Assembly: GCA_900770635.1 (NCBI GenBank)
Contig: CAAGLB010000030.1
Span: 1 to 7,496 of the forward strand
Source of the DNA: an uncultured Alistipes sp.
Lineage (GTDB): Bacteria > Bacteroidota > Bacteroidia > Bacteroidales > Rikenellaceae
Direction of reading: 5' to 3'
Length of the DNA: 7,496 bases
Below, piece by piece: positions 1 to 5,306 of the stretch (position 1 is the stretch's first letter; every line of letters starts with the position of its first letter). A program made the position numbers and the translations under genes. The notes below the pieces were generated by a model. It searched no databases, had not been told where the DNA came from, and saw nothing but the letters and a program-made list of their open reading frames with translations.

Positions 1-51
1 AACCTAGTTTGTAAATTGATTGAAATAGATTGAATATGGTAGACAAGTAAA

Positions 52-585
52 ATGACATCGGAGAAGTCGCAGATTAAGTTTGCGAAATCGGAAAGAACGG
101 GAGAGCTTATTGGCTTTGTTTCCCGTCACTCAAAAACTCGTCAATTGAAAGGAGTCAGGGAAGACTCAAGATATGGCAAGCAGATTTGTGTCCTTGCAGA
201 GGACCTGAAAGGCACAATCGAGCCAAATGTTCTCTATTCGGTTGAATTGAAGCCTATGCACAAGGCGAAGGGATATGTGGTAGTTGCCGCCACACCCGTA
301 CAGTTTCCTGCGACAGTAGAGACCATAATCGTTCCCAAAACGCTGTACAAGGTTACAGTGTCATTCGGCAACAAGACCATCTATCTCGACCCGAAGGACG
401 GCAAAAGTGCAATGAGCCGAACACTCGATGGCGTGCTCCAAATCCTCAGAGAGCGCAAGGACATCGAGAACCACGAGGAGGTGATAGCCGACTTCATTAA
501 GCAGGCCCAGGAGTTGATACGCCGATTCGAGCAGGACGGGTATATCTACACCGGCAAGCGTTATATGGGAGGTGGTCGAAAATGA
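52..585 (+). CDS. Conserved-looking hypothetical protein, coupled to RNase H-like gene
   Basis: I do not recognise a named family for this 177-residue protein. Residues about 1-115 alternate short strand-like stretches with charged turns. Two of them look alike: LYSVELKPM followed by GYVVVAATP (about 62-82), and LYKVTVSFG followed by TIYLDP (about 98-113). This suggests a small beta-rich fold, possibly OB-like (inference). Residues about 118-165 look helical and charged (RTLDGVLQILRERKD, then ADFIKQAQELIRRFEQ), and the tail ends in a Gly/Lys/Arg-rich segment (GGGRK). There is no signal peptide or membrane segment, so it is probably cytoplasmic. Its stop overlaps the next start in an ATGA arrangement (582-585), so the two genes are probably translationally coupled and may work together on nucleic acid. 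The start at 52 is the first ATG in the frame; no Shine-Dalgarno is visible, as is usual for this phylum. Bases 1-51 hold no promoter I can defend. Confidence 0.75.
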   Translation: MTSEKSQIKFAKSERTGELIGFVSRHSKTRQLKGVREDSRYGKQICVLAEDLKGTIEPNVLYSVELKPMHKAKGYVVVAATPVQFPATVETIIVPKTLYKVTVSFGNKTIYLDPKDGKSAMSRTLDGVLQILRERKDIENHEEVIADFIKQAQELIRRFEQDGYIYTGKRYMGGGRK

Positions 586-977
586 AGCGCCCGACAGTAG
601 GAATAGCCACTGACGGCGCACATTCCACGAAGGAGAGGTTGACACGCTACAGAGCGGTTGACCTCTCTTCTGGATTGGAACTCTTCAACCATTCGATAGG
701 CAACAAAACGAATAATATCGGAGAGTTTCTCGCCATCATAGAGGCTGTCAAATATATCCTCAGACACCCCGAAGCACCTCGTATTATCTACTCAGATAGC
801 ATTACCGCAATCACTTGGTATCGTAATAAGCAAACTGCGTCATCCCGACGCTGTGAGCAGCTGCAATTAGCCGAAATATTCCTCAAAGTTATGGCGGCTA
901 AAATAGACGATATTCAGGTACTCCATTGGGATAATCGTGAGTGGGGAGAGACACCTGCGGACTTCGGAAATAAGTAA
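582..977 (+). CDS. RNase H-fold protein (ribonuclease HI-like)
   Basis: This 131-residue protein has the layout of an RNase H domain. A first strand carries Asp11 (IATDGA). A helix carries Glu48 in NNIGEFLAIIEAVKYI. A third motif has Asp72 (IIYSDSITA), and a last acidic residue is Asp127 in GETPADFGNK. Together these match the D-E-D-D metal-binding set of RNase HI, so hydrolysis of the RNA strand of RNA-DNA hybrids is plausible. It differs from housekeeping RNase HI (about 155 residues in E. coli): the Gly/Pro-rich loop after the first Asp is replaced by a charged stretch (HSTKERLTRY), and the chain ends four residues after the last Asp, so the C-terminal helix is missing. It overlaps the preceding gene by 4 nt. 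The RNase H fold is well supported. The cellular role is unknown; RNase H-like genes of this kind can sit in mobile DNA, which fits the accessory setting. Confidence 0.8.
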   Translation: MKRPTVGIATDGAHSTKERLTRYRAVDLSSGLELFNHSIGNKTNNIGEFLAIIEAVKYILRHPEAPRIIYSDSITAITWYRNKQTASSRRCEQLQLAEIFLKVMAAKIDDIQVLHWDNREWGETPADFGNK

Positions 978-999
978 TCTCTTAATACATAAATAAGGT

Positions 1000-1203
1000 A
1001 TGGCGAAACTGAAATCAAAGACACAATGCCTTGTTGAACTCAAAGAGGAAGATTATCTTATGCTCTTAGAGAACACAATAAAGATGGAAGCCTTTAAAAT
1101 AGCAGGAATTGAGAATATGCCTATATATAAAGCTATGGAACACATTCTTAAAAGTGAGCATATAGATTTTATGATTAAACCGTTGTCTAGAAAATATAAA
1201 TAA
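1000..1203 (+). CDS. Small hypothetical protein (67 aa)
   Basis: I do not recognise this short lysine-rich protein. It looks mostly helical (KEEDYLMLLENTIKMEAFK, then IYKAMEHILKSEH) and ends in a basic tail (SRKYK). It has no signal peptide, membrane span or clear helix-turn-helix. It starts 22 nt after the RNase H-like gene on the same strand, so it may be the last gene of that unit, and a strong hairpin terminator lies about 50 nt after its stop. Its AT-rich codon use is unlike the two genes before it, which hints at a separate origin. An AAGG sits only 1 nt before the ATG, too close to act as a normal ribosome-binding site. It could be a chance ORF, but its placement before a terminator favours a real gene. 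Confidence 0.5.
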   Translation: MAKLKSKTQCLVELKEEDYLMLLENTIKMEAFKIAGIENMPIYKAMEHILKSEHIDFMIKPLSRKYK

Positions 1204-1312
1204 AGTATCAATATGCGTGGAGCGATATTAATTAATGTTTGCAGGCAAATGTAATAAAACAAGAGTAGGGTATTATGTATCCTACTCTTGTTTTATATTT
1301 GTCTAGAAGATA
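1183..1312 (+). repeat. 14-bp near-perfect direct repeat around the terminator
   Basis: TTGTCTAGAAAATA (1183-1196) recurs as TTGTCTAGAAGATA (1299-1312), 13 of 14 bases identical and 116 bp apart. The first copy lies in the last codons of the 67-aa gene and the second lies just after the terminator. A related inverted word, TATTTTAGACAA, is at 1380-1391. The arrangement could be a relic of duplication or recombination, or chance in AT-rich DNA. Confidence 0.4.
1254..1296 (+). terminator. Strong, probably bidirectional hairpin terminator
   Basis: The arm AAAACAAGAGTAGG (1256-1269) is perfectly complementary to CCTACTCTTGTTTT (1281-1294). Pairing extends one or two A-T pairs outward and several pairs inward, leaving a very small loop near 1274-1276. 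The A run on the left and T run on the right allow it to work in both directions. It closes the 52-1203 gene group and shields it from the AT-rich spacer that follows. Confidence 0.85.
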
Positions 1313-1603
1313 ACAATTGCATTATATGCTTGCTGTCAATTATTTACTAATTTATAAATGTATCTATTTTTGAGTACGCTATTTTAGACAACACACTATA
1401 TCTTATGTATGTTTCTATGTATCTTTTGCTAAAATCAACTAATAAAATACATTGAATATCAGTGGGTTAATAAATAAAACCCGATATACGCTTAGTATGT
1501 CCTATCCGGGGCTTCTTCATGTCAAGGCCACATCTGCAACCCTTCTGACAAGAAATCGGTGCGCTGAGAGAGGTTTGCACGGTCAAAACGCAAAGGCTTG
1601 TGA

Positions 1604-1635
1604 TTTTTAAATGTAGTTTATTTTTATTATCTTTA
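1604..1635 (+). promoter_or_regulatory. Possible weak promoter for the 200-aa gene
   Basis: TATCTTTA (1628-1635) is one base from the Bacteroidales -7 element TAnnTTTG. TTTT (1604-1607) stands where TTTG is expected, 20 bp upstream. Both elements are imperfect and the DNA is AT-rich, so this is tentative. It would give a leader of about 30 nt before the ATG at 1672. Confidence 0.35.
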
Positions 1636-1671
1636 TACCTCTAATATTATTTAACTTGACATAATAGTGCT

Positions 1672-2274
1672 ATGGATAATTATTTGGTGGAAAAAATTGC
1701 AAAATTTTATAGAGTGTGCCTATTTGGTAGTGAGTTGGATGTTTACAAGGCTGCTGCTGACCGAGCATATCGAGATTTGTGCCGAACAATAAAGTTTAAG
1801 GATAAAGATGATAAAAATAAAAATGATCAGAGCAGACGCAGTGTGAATAAACTCATCGTAGAAAGGATCAAAAACTTGTCAGATGCCAACCAAGAGGCGT
1901 ATGATGGATTTCATTTAGAACTATGTGGGCAAATTATTGAGGAGTATAGGGAAAGTAGTGTGGCGGAGCTGACCTATGGTCAGGCTCAGAAGTGGGTTAA
2001 TATGACAATGAAATATCTTTGTGTGTTGTCAGAAGGTAATTTTACGGGAGAATTTGAATGGTTAGGTAGATTTTACCCATACTTGCATGTGCCTATTGAT
2101 AGTATAATATTGAATAAGATTGAAGAAGCAAGATTTCCAAATATTAATTTGGATAAAAATCTTAGTTGGAGTAAAATCGATAAATATGAATTCTATCTTG
2201 AAATTCAGAAAAATTTACGTAAAAGCTTAACCGCAATGTCACCTATGGATTGGGAATTTGATGTTTGGGGGTAG
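1672..2274 (+). CDS. AT-rich orphan protein of unknown function (200 aa)
   Basis: I cannot assign a named family. The protein looks mainly alpha-helical and cytoplasmic, with no signal peptide or membrane segment. Residues about 1-50 form a helical region ending in a Lys/Asp-rich stretch (KDKDDKNKNDQ, probably a loop). Residues about 56-95 look helical again. The most family-like parts are YGQAQKWVNMTMKYL (about 102-116), YLHVPIDSIIL (about 137-147) and the C-terminal block W.KID.YEFYLEIQ...SPMDWEFDVW (about 166-199). Such clusters of Trp, Tyr and Pro suggest a conserved fold rather than random coding. Codon use is much more AT-rich than in the core operon, a sign of transfer. It stands alone: a 468-bp spacer lies before it, and the next gene has its own promoter 77 bp after it. 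The start at 1672 is the first ATG of the frame. A defence or element-related role is conceivable but nothing in the sequence shows it. Confidence 0.75.
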   Translation: MDNYLVEKIAKFYRVCLFGSELDVYKAAADRAYRDLCRTIKFKDKDDKNKNDQSRRSVNKLIVERIKNLSDANQEAYDGFHLELCGQIIEEYRESSVAELTYGQAQKWVNMTMKYLCVLSEGNFTGEFEWLGRFYPYLHVPIDSIILNKIEEARFPNINLDKNLSWSKIDKYEFYLEIQKNLRKSLTAMSPMDWEFDVWG

Positions 2275-2287
2275 AAATCTTTTATTA

Positions 2288-2304
2288 TTGACATAAATTG
2301 TCAA
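2288..2304. promoter_or_regulatory. Dyad TTGACA-N5-TGTCAA, candidate operator
   Basis: A perfect 6-bp inverted repeat (TTGACA 2288-2293, TGTCAA 2299-2304) with a 5-bp spacer lies just upstream of the -7 element at 2315-2322, covering the place of the -33 element. That is a usual position for a repressor or activator site. The word TTGACATAA of the left arm also occurs at 1656-1664, just before the 200-aa gene, but without the second arm. No regulator gene is visible next to it. Confidence 0.5.
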
Positions 2305-2314
2305 AACGTGAGTA

Positions 2315-2322
2315 TAACTTTG
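2315..2322 (+). promoter_or_regulatory. Promoter -7 element of the acidic orphan gene
   Basis: TAACTTTG matches the Bacteroidales -7 consensus TAnnTTTG at every fixed position. No TTTG stands at the usual 19-21 bp upstream; the nearest is ATTG of the TTGACA dyad, about 24 bp away. A promoter with a poor -33 and a dyad at that place would fit activator-dependent or repressor-controlled transcription. The predicted leader before the ATG at 2352 is only about 20-25 nt. Confidence 0.55.
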
Positions 2323-2351
2323 TAGTGTTGAATTTTTAAAATGGTAAAGTT

Positions 2352-2870
2352 ATGCGCTACGATTTTATTGCAGAGTTCTTTGCGAAGCCTACAGACAAAG
2401 AGCCAATCTACAGAACACGACTCAACGAGATTCAGTCTGAGTGCAATTTTCTGAAAGATAATGGTTTTGTATATGTTTCATTTAATTCGGATTACGACTA
2501 TATTCTTGAGACCAACATCGAGCATCTACAAAAGATTGTTCCGGGTGAGCCTAACCCCGAGTTACTGACAATATGTTTCGAGGGCGAAGTGTGTGAGCGT
2601 GTGCGAATTACTGCTTACGAATTTTGTGAGGGCGAGGCGGCGTTCGTCGGTTTTTGCTACGGTGATGATTTCGAGTACGAAGTGGTTTTTGAGGGTAATA
2701 GACCCGACGATAAGGTTGTTATCGAGACTTGCGGAGGGCCCATCACAGCACCACTCCATTATCTCAAAGAGCGATTTAATGTGCTGACTCTATTTGAAGT
2801 TGTAGATCACTTGGAGGATAGAATTAAGAATGTGCTAAAATATGGCTTAGATGATTGCCCTAAGAGTTAA
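2352..2870 (+). CDS. Strongly acidic orphan protein of unknown function (172 aa)
   Basis: No family recognised. The protein has about 34 Asp/Glu against about 17 Lys/Arg, so it is very acidic. It has no signal peptide or membrane span and is probably soluble in the cytoplasm. Residues about 1-60 mix helix and strand (FLKDNGFVYVSFNSDYDYILE). Residues about 70-125 look beta-rich, with Phe/Tyr and acidic residues alternating (FVGFCYGDDFEYEVVFEG). Residues about 133-165 look helical (HYLKERFNVLTLFEVVDHLEDRIKNVL). Five cysteines are scattered (31, 75, 81, 92, 102) plus two more near the end, without a CxxC pair. Composition is more balanced than in the gene before it. It forms its own unit: -7 element and dyad upstream, hairpin terminator downstream. 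Acidic single-gene units in accessory DNA can be immunity proteins or DNA mimics, but that is speculation here. The start at 2352 is preferred because the nearby ATG at 2341 is in another frame. Confidence 0.75.
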   Translation: MRYDFIAEFFAKPTDKEPIYRTRLNEIQSECNFLKDNGFVYVSFNSDYDYILETNIEHLQKIVPGEPNPELLTICFEGEVCERVRITAYEFCEGEAAFVGFCYGDDFEYEVVFEGNRPDDKVVIETCGGPITAPLHYLKERFNVLTLFEVVDHLEDRIKNVLKYGLDDCPKS

Positions 2871-2894
2871 GAGGTGTGTGATAATCGTAATCAA

Positions 2895-2942
2895 GACCCC
2901 ACAGGAAGTGTCCCGGCGCATCTTGTGGGGTTGTCGTTTTTG
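2895..2942 (+). terminator. Hairpin terminator after the acidic orphan
   Basis: ACCCCACA (2896-2903) pairs with TGTGGGGT (2924-2931), with wobble and further pairs just inside, a loop of roughly 15 nt, and a T-rich run (TCGTTTTTG) directly after. It lies 24 nt after the stop of the acidic orphan and before the yicC promoter, so it separates accessory DNA from the core operon. Confidence 0.75.
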
Positions 2943-2957
2943 TTGTGGGTAGCATAT

Positions 2958-2989
2958 TTTGTTCTTTTGCGAAAAATTTTGTATATTTG
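2958..2989 (+). promoter_or_regulatory. Primary-sigma promoter of the yicC-gmk-nadD operon
   Basis: TTTG (2958-2961), a 20-bp spacer and TATATTTG (2982-2989) match the Bacteroidales primary-sigma consensus TTTG-N19-21-TAnnTTTG exactly. Transcription should start a few bases after 2989, giving a leader of about 30 nt before the ATG at 3026. It is the only clear promoter before the five-gene operon. Confidence 0.85.
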
Positions 2990-3025
2990 CAAATTAATAT
3001 ATAAGTACCAAAATCTTACTCTGAT

Positions 3026-3898
3026 ATGATTAAGTCGATGACAGGCTTCGGCAAGGGCGAGGCCGTGGTAGGTGATAAGAAATTTCGTGTTGAGCTTCGC
3101 TCATTAAACTCAAAGCAGCTCGATCTATCGATAAAGATTCCTTCGAAGTATCGTGCCGCCGAGGCTGAGGTGCGTAGTATCGTTACTCGTGAGCTTCAGC
3201 GTGGTAAGGTCGATTGCTTCGTGTCGGCAGAGGCGGCTGTGGCTGAGACCTCGGCACACATTAACCGTGAGGCGTTTAAGGCCTATGCCAACGAACTTCG
3301 TGAGGTGTCGGCTGAGGGTGGCTTGACAATATCGGACGATGCACTCCTTCGCTCGGTGTTGCGCATGCCTGATGTGGTGACAAACGAGGAGCGTGAGGTG
3401 TCGGACGACGAGCTAAAGGCTATCCTTGAGGCTGCGACAATAGCTGCCGAGGAGCTTAACAAGTTCCGTGTGCAGGAGGGCGCTATACTCATTGCCGACC
3501 TACTCAAGCGCATCGACCTTATCGAGCAGTATCGCCACGAGGTAGAGCCTTTCGAGGGCGCACGTGTAGAAACGATTAAGAGTCGTATCCGTGAGAATAT
3601 CGAGAAGATGCAGATAGAGGTAGATTCTAATCGCCTCGAGCAGGAGATGATATTCTACATCGAGAAGCTCGATATCACGGAGGAGAAGGTGCGCCTCGAC
3701 AACCATTGCAACTACTTCAGAGAGGTGGCCCGTGAGGAGGAGGCTCCAGGACGTAAGCTCGGCTTCATTGCTCAGGAGCTTGGACGCGAGATTAACACCA
3801 TGGGCTCGAAGTCGAACGAGGCAAACATGCAGCGCTTAGTAGTTAAGATGAAAGATGAGCTCGAGAAGATTAAGGAGCAGGTACTCAATATTTTGTAA
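3026..3898 (+). CDS. yicC: YicC/YloC family endoribonuclease
   Basis: This 290-residue protein has the usual length and both hallmarks of the YicC family. The N-terminus opens with MIKSMTGFG and continues with VELRSLNSKQLDL, typical of the YicC-like N-terminal domain (about 1-155). The C-terminal DUF1732 domain (about 207-290) contains RLDNH (His227), GRKLGFIAQELGREINTMGSK (about 242-262, read in two parts) and ends in the charged helix VKMKDELEKIKEQVLNIL. B. subtilis YloC is reported to be an endoribonuclease, and E. coli YicC takes part in decay of the small RNA RyhB, so a cytoplasmic role in RNA turnover is likely. It is the first gene of the operon, next to guanylate kinase as in many bacteria. 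Only 12 nt separate its stop from the preferred gmk ATG. The start is supported by family length and by the well-placed promoter. Family assignment is firm; the RNA targets here are unknown. Confidence 0.95.
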   Translation: MIKSMTGFGKGEAVVGDKKFRVELRSLNSKQLDLSIKIPSKYRAAEAEVRSIVTRELQRGKVDCFVSAEAAVAETSAHINREAFKAYANELREVSAEGGLTISDDALLRSVLRMPDVVTNEEREVSDDELKAILEAATIAAEELNKFRVQEGAILIADLLKRIDLIEQYRHEVEPFEGARVETIKSRIRENIEKMQIEVDSNRLEQEMIFYIEKLDITEEKVRLDNHCNYFREVAREEEAPGRKLGFIAQELGREINTMGSKSNEANMQRLVVKMKDELEKIKEQVLNIL

Positions 3899-3910
3899 TT
3901 GAAAGATACG

Positions 3911-4471
3911 ATGGGTAAGTTAGTGATATTTTCAGCCCCCAGTGGCTCGGGCAAAACAACTATTGTGCGTGAGTTGTTGAAGCGCTTTCCTCAGTTCGAG
4001 TTCTCGATTTCGGCGACATCACGTCAGCCACGAGGCCAGGAGCAGAATGGCGTAGACTACTATTTCCTCACAAACGAGGAGTTTAAGGAGCGTGTCGAGC
4101 GTGACGAGTTTGTCGAGTGGGAGGAGGTATATGCTGGCACATGCTATGGCACGCTGCGCAGCGAGATGGAGCGCATTTGGGCTAAGGGTAACGTCATCGT
4201 CTTCGACGTAGATGTTATGGGTGGCATCAACCTTAAGAGGTTGTTTGGTGCTGACGCCTGCTCGGTATTTATCCAGCCACCATCAGTCGAGGAGCTCGAG
4301 CGCAGGTTGCGTGGTAGAGGAACCGATGCCGAGGATGTCATCCAGAAGCGTATTGCTAAGGCCGACTTCGAGCTAACAAAGGCTTCGGCGTTCGATTATG
4401 TTGTGGTTAATGATGTGTTGTCTGAGGCTGTTAATGAGGCTACGGCAATCATCGAAAACTTCTTAAAGTAA
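3911..4471 (+). CDS. gmk: Guanylate kinase
   Basis: Transfers phosphate from ATP to GMP, giving GDP, an essential cytoplasmic step in guanine nucleotide synthesis and recycling. With the ATG at 3911 the protein has 186 residues, the normal length. The P-loop is APSGSGKTT (9-17). GMP-binding residues known from the family are in place: Ser34, Arg38, Arg41, Tyr50, Glu69 and Tyr79 (CYGT). Asp99 and Asp101 (FDVDVMGG) follow, and the lid has RRLRGRGTD with Arg147 in the next helix. All key residues are present, so the enzyme should be active. An in-frame TTG at 3899, directly after the yicC stop, would add four residues (MKDT). The ATG is preferred because it places the P-loop at the usual distance from the N-terminus. 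The next gene starts 8 nt after its stop. Confidence 0.97.
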   Translation: MGKLVIFSAPSGSGKTTIVRELLKRFPQFEFSISATSRQPRGQEQNGVDYYFLTNEEFKERVERDEFVEWEEVYAGTCYGTLRSEMERIWAKGNVIVFDVDVMGGINLKRLFGADACSVFIQPPSVEELERRLRGRGTDAEDVIQKRIAKADFELTKASAFDYVVVNDVLSEAVNEATAIIENFLK

Positions 4472-4479
4472 TTTGTGAT

Positions 4480-5295
4480 ATGAAAAAACGTATGTTGCTA
4501 TATTTCGGCTCGTTCGATCCAATTCACAATGGTCACATTGCGCTTGCCGAATATGCTATTGCTAAGGACTTGGCTGACGAGGTGGCACTCATCATCTCGC
4601 CCCAAAATCCATTCAAGGCCGATGTGTTGCAGACTCCAGAGTACTCTCGCTACGAGATGGCAGAGCTTGCGTGCAAGGAGTCGAAATATCCCGAGAAGAT
4701 TAAGCCTTCGGTTATTGAGTTTGTGTTGGAGAAGCCAAGCTACACTATTAACACCCTCGACTTCCTCAGAGAGAATAATGGCCACGAGATGGAGTTTGCT
4801 ATCATTACCGGTAGCGACATCTGGGCACGTTTCGACGAGTGGAAAGAGTACGAGCGCATCTTGAACGAGTATAAGATATATGTATATCCTCGCAAGGGCT
4901 ATGCCGTGGAGAAGTTTGCCGATAGAGTGACTATCCTCGACGATGCTCCATTTGTTGAGTACTCATCAACAGAGGTACGTGAGGCTGTCGAGCGAGGTAT
5001 GGACTTCTCGCACATGGTATCACCTGCTGTTAAGGATTACATCACCAAGAATCAGTTTTGGACTCCTGCGGGAAACATCGTGCGCCTAACGTCGATGATT
5101 GAGCAGCAGCCTGAGAATGATAAACTCTATGTCGAGCGTGGTAAGTACTACTATCGCCACAACGAGTGGGGTAAGGCCATCAATGATTTCAACAAGGCCA
5201 AGGCCCTAAATCCTGACAACGAGGAGGCTCAGCAGCTGCACGACATGGTCTACGAAATCTTGTCGTTCAGATACAAAGATATCTATAATCCATAA
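4480..5295 (+). CDS. nadD: Nicotinate-nucleotide adenylyltransferase with C-terminal TPR extension
   Basis: The N-terminal part (about 1-195) is NadD, which joins nicotinate mononucleotide and ATP to give deamido-NAD in NAD synthesis. It shows the nucleotidyltransferase motif GSFDPIHNGH (10-19), the middle region ITGSDIWARFDEW (109-121) and the late motif SSTEVR (162-167). NadD normally ends near this point, at about 190-215 residues. Here the same frame continues to residue 271 with a tetratricopeptide repeat at about 216-249 (YVERGKYYYRHNEWGKAINDF, then NKAKALNPDN) and a tail FRYKDIYNP. As I recall, small free-standing TPR proteins with a similar tail occur in Bacteroidales, so this looks like fusion of nadD with such a gene; that is inference from memory. 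No internal stop or frameshift is visible. TPRs usually bind proteins, so the tail may mediate complex formation. It lies 8 nt after gmk and 11 nt before the next gene. Confidence 0.95.
   Translation: MKKRMLLYFGSFDPIHNGHIALAEYAIAKDLADEVALIISPQNPFKADVLQTPEYSRYEMAELACKESKYPEKIKPSVIEFVLEKPSYTINTLDFLRENNGHEMEFAIITGSDIWARFDEWKEYERILNEYKIYVYPRKGYAVEKFADRVTILDDAPFVEYSSTEVREAVERGMDFSHMVSPAVKDYITKNQFWTPAGNIVRLTSMIEQQPENDKLYVERGKYYYRHNEWGKAINDFNKAKALNPDNEEAQQLHDMVYEILSFRYKDIYNP
5125..5226 (+). other. TPR unit fused to NadD
   Basis: These bases encode residues 216-249 of the NadD protein. The pattern fits the 34-residue TPR consensus: small residues at the tight helix contacts (G221, A233, A240) and Pro245 in the ALNPDNEEA turn that ends the repeat. 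A single repeat plus a following helix (about 250-264) is enough for a short helical module. The linker from NadD is about residues 195-212. Confidence 0.75.
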
Positions 5296-5306
5296 TAGAT
5301 AAAACT

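Larger units (their letters stand above)
1204..1671. other. 468-bp gene-poor spacer with a GC-richer island
   Basis: This gap has no convincing gene. It holds a TTTGC-AG-GCAAA dyad (1238-1249), the terminator hairpin (1254-1296), AT-rich DNA with a TATGTAT word repeated 12 bp apart (1404-1410 and 1416-1422), a small GGGTT/AACCC hairpin (1464-1482), and an island at about 1484-1610 clearly richer in G and C than its surroundings. The minus strand of the island is open for 31 codons (about 1615 down to a stop at 1522-1524) and reads like the C-terminus of a protein (RFDRANLSQRTDFLSEG). One base after that stop, a 17-codon minus-strand ORF begins (1520 down to 1467, MKKPRIGHTKRISGFIY). The plus strand is open at 1497-1610 (37 codons). 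None can be called a gene; the island may be a gene relic, a structured RNA or an element end. Confidence 0.5.

Noticed and set aside
1..51. C-terminal end of an upstream gene or a promoter at the left edge
   Set aside because: Only a 10-codon open stretch (1-33) and an isolated TTTG at 8-11 without a properly spaced -7 element; nothing can be defended.
361..767. Minus-strand ORFs across the end of the first gene and the start of the RNase H-like gene
   Set aside because: They lie opposite genes with clear coding content and show no motifs; they look like antisense shadows.
1497..1610. 37-aa plus-strand ORF in the spacer (MSYPGLLHVK start)
   Set aside because: Competes with an equally open minus-strand frame, ends before the proposed promoter and has no initiation context; kept only as part of the island.
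2562..2787. Opposite-strand and alternative-frame ORFs inside the acidic orphan
   Set aside because: Two shadows in other frames; the 172-residue frame is longer and has its own promoter and terminator.
3899..3910. TTG start for gmk, adding four residues
   Set aside because: The ATG at 3911 gives the normal 186-residue length and usual P-loop position; no evidence favours the TTG.
4498..4864. Long alternative ORFs (95 and 111 aa) inside nadD
   Set aside because: They lie over the conserved NadD motifs and have low-complexity, shadow-like composition.
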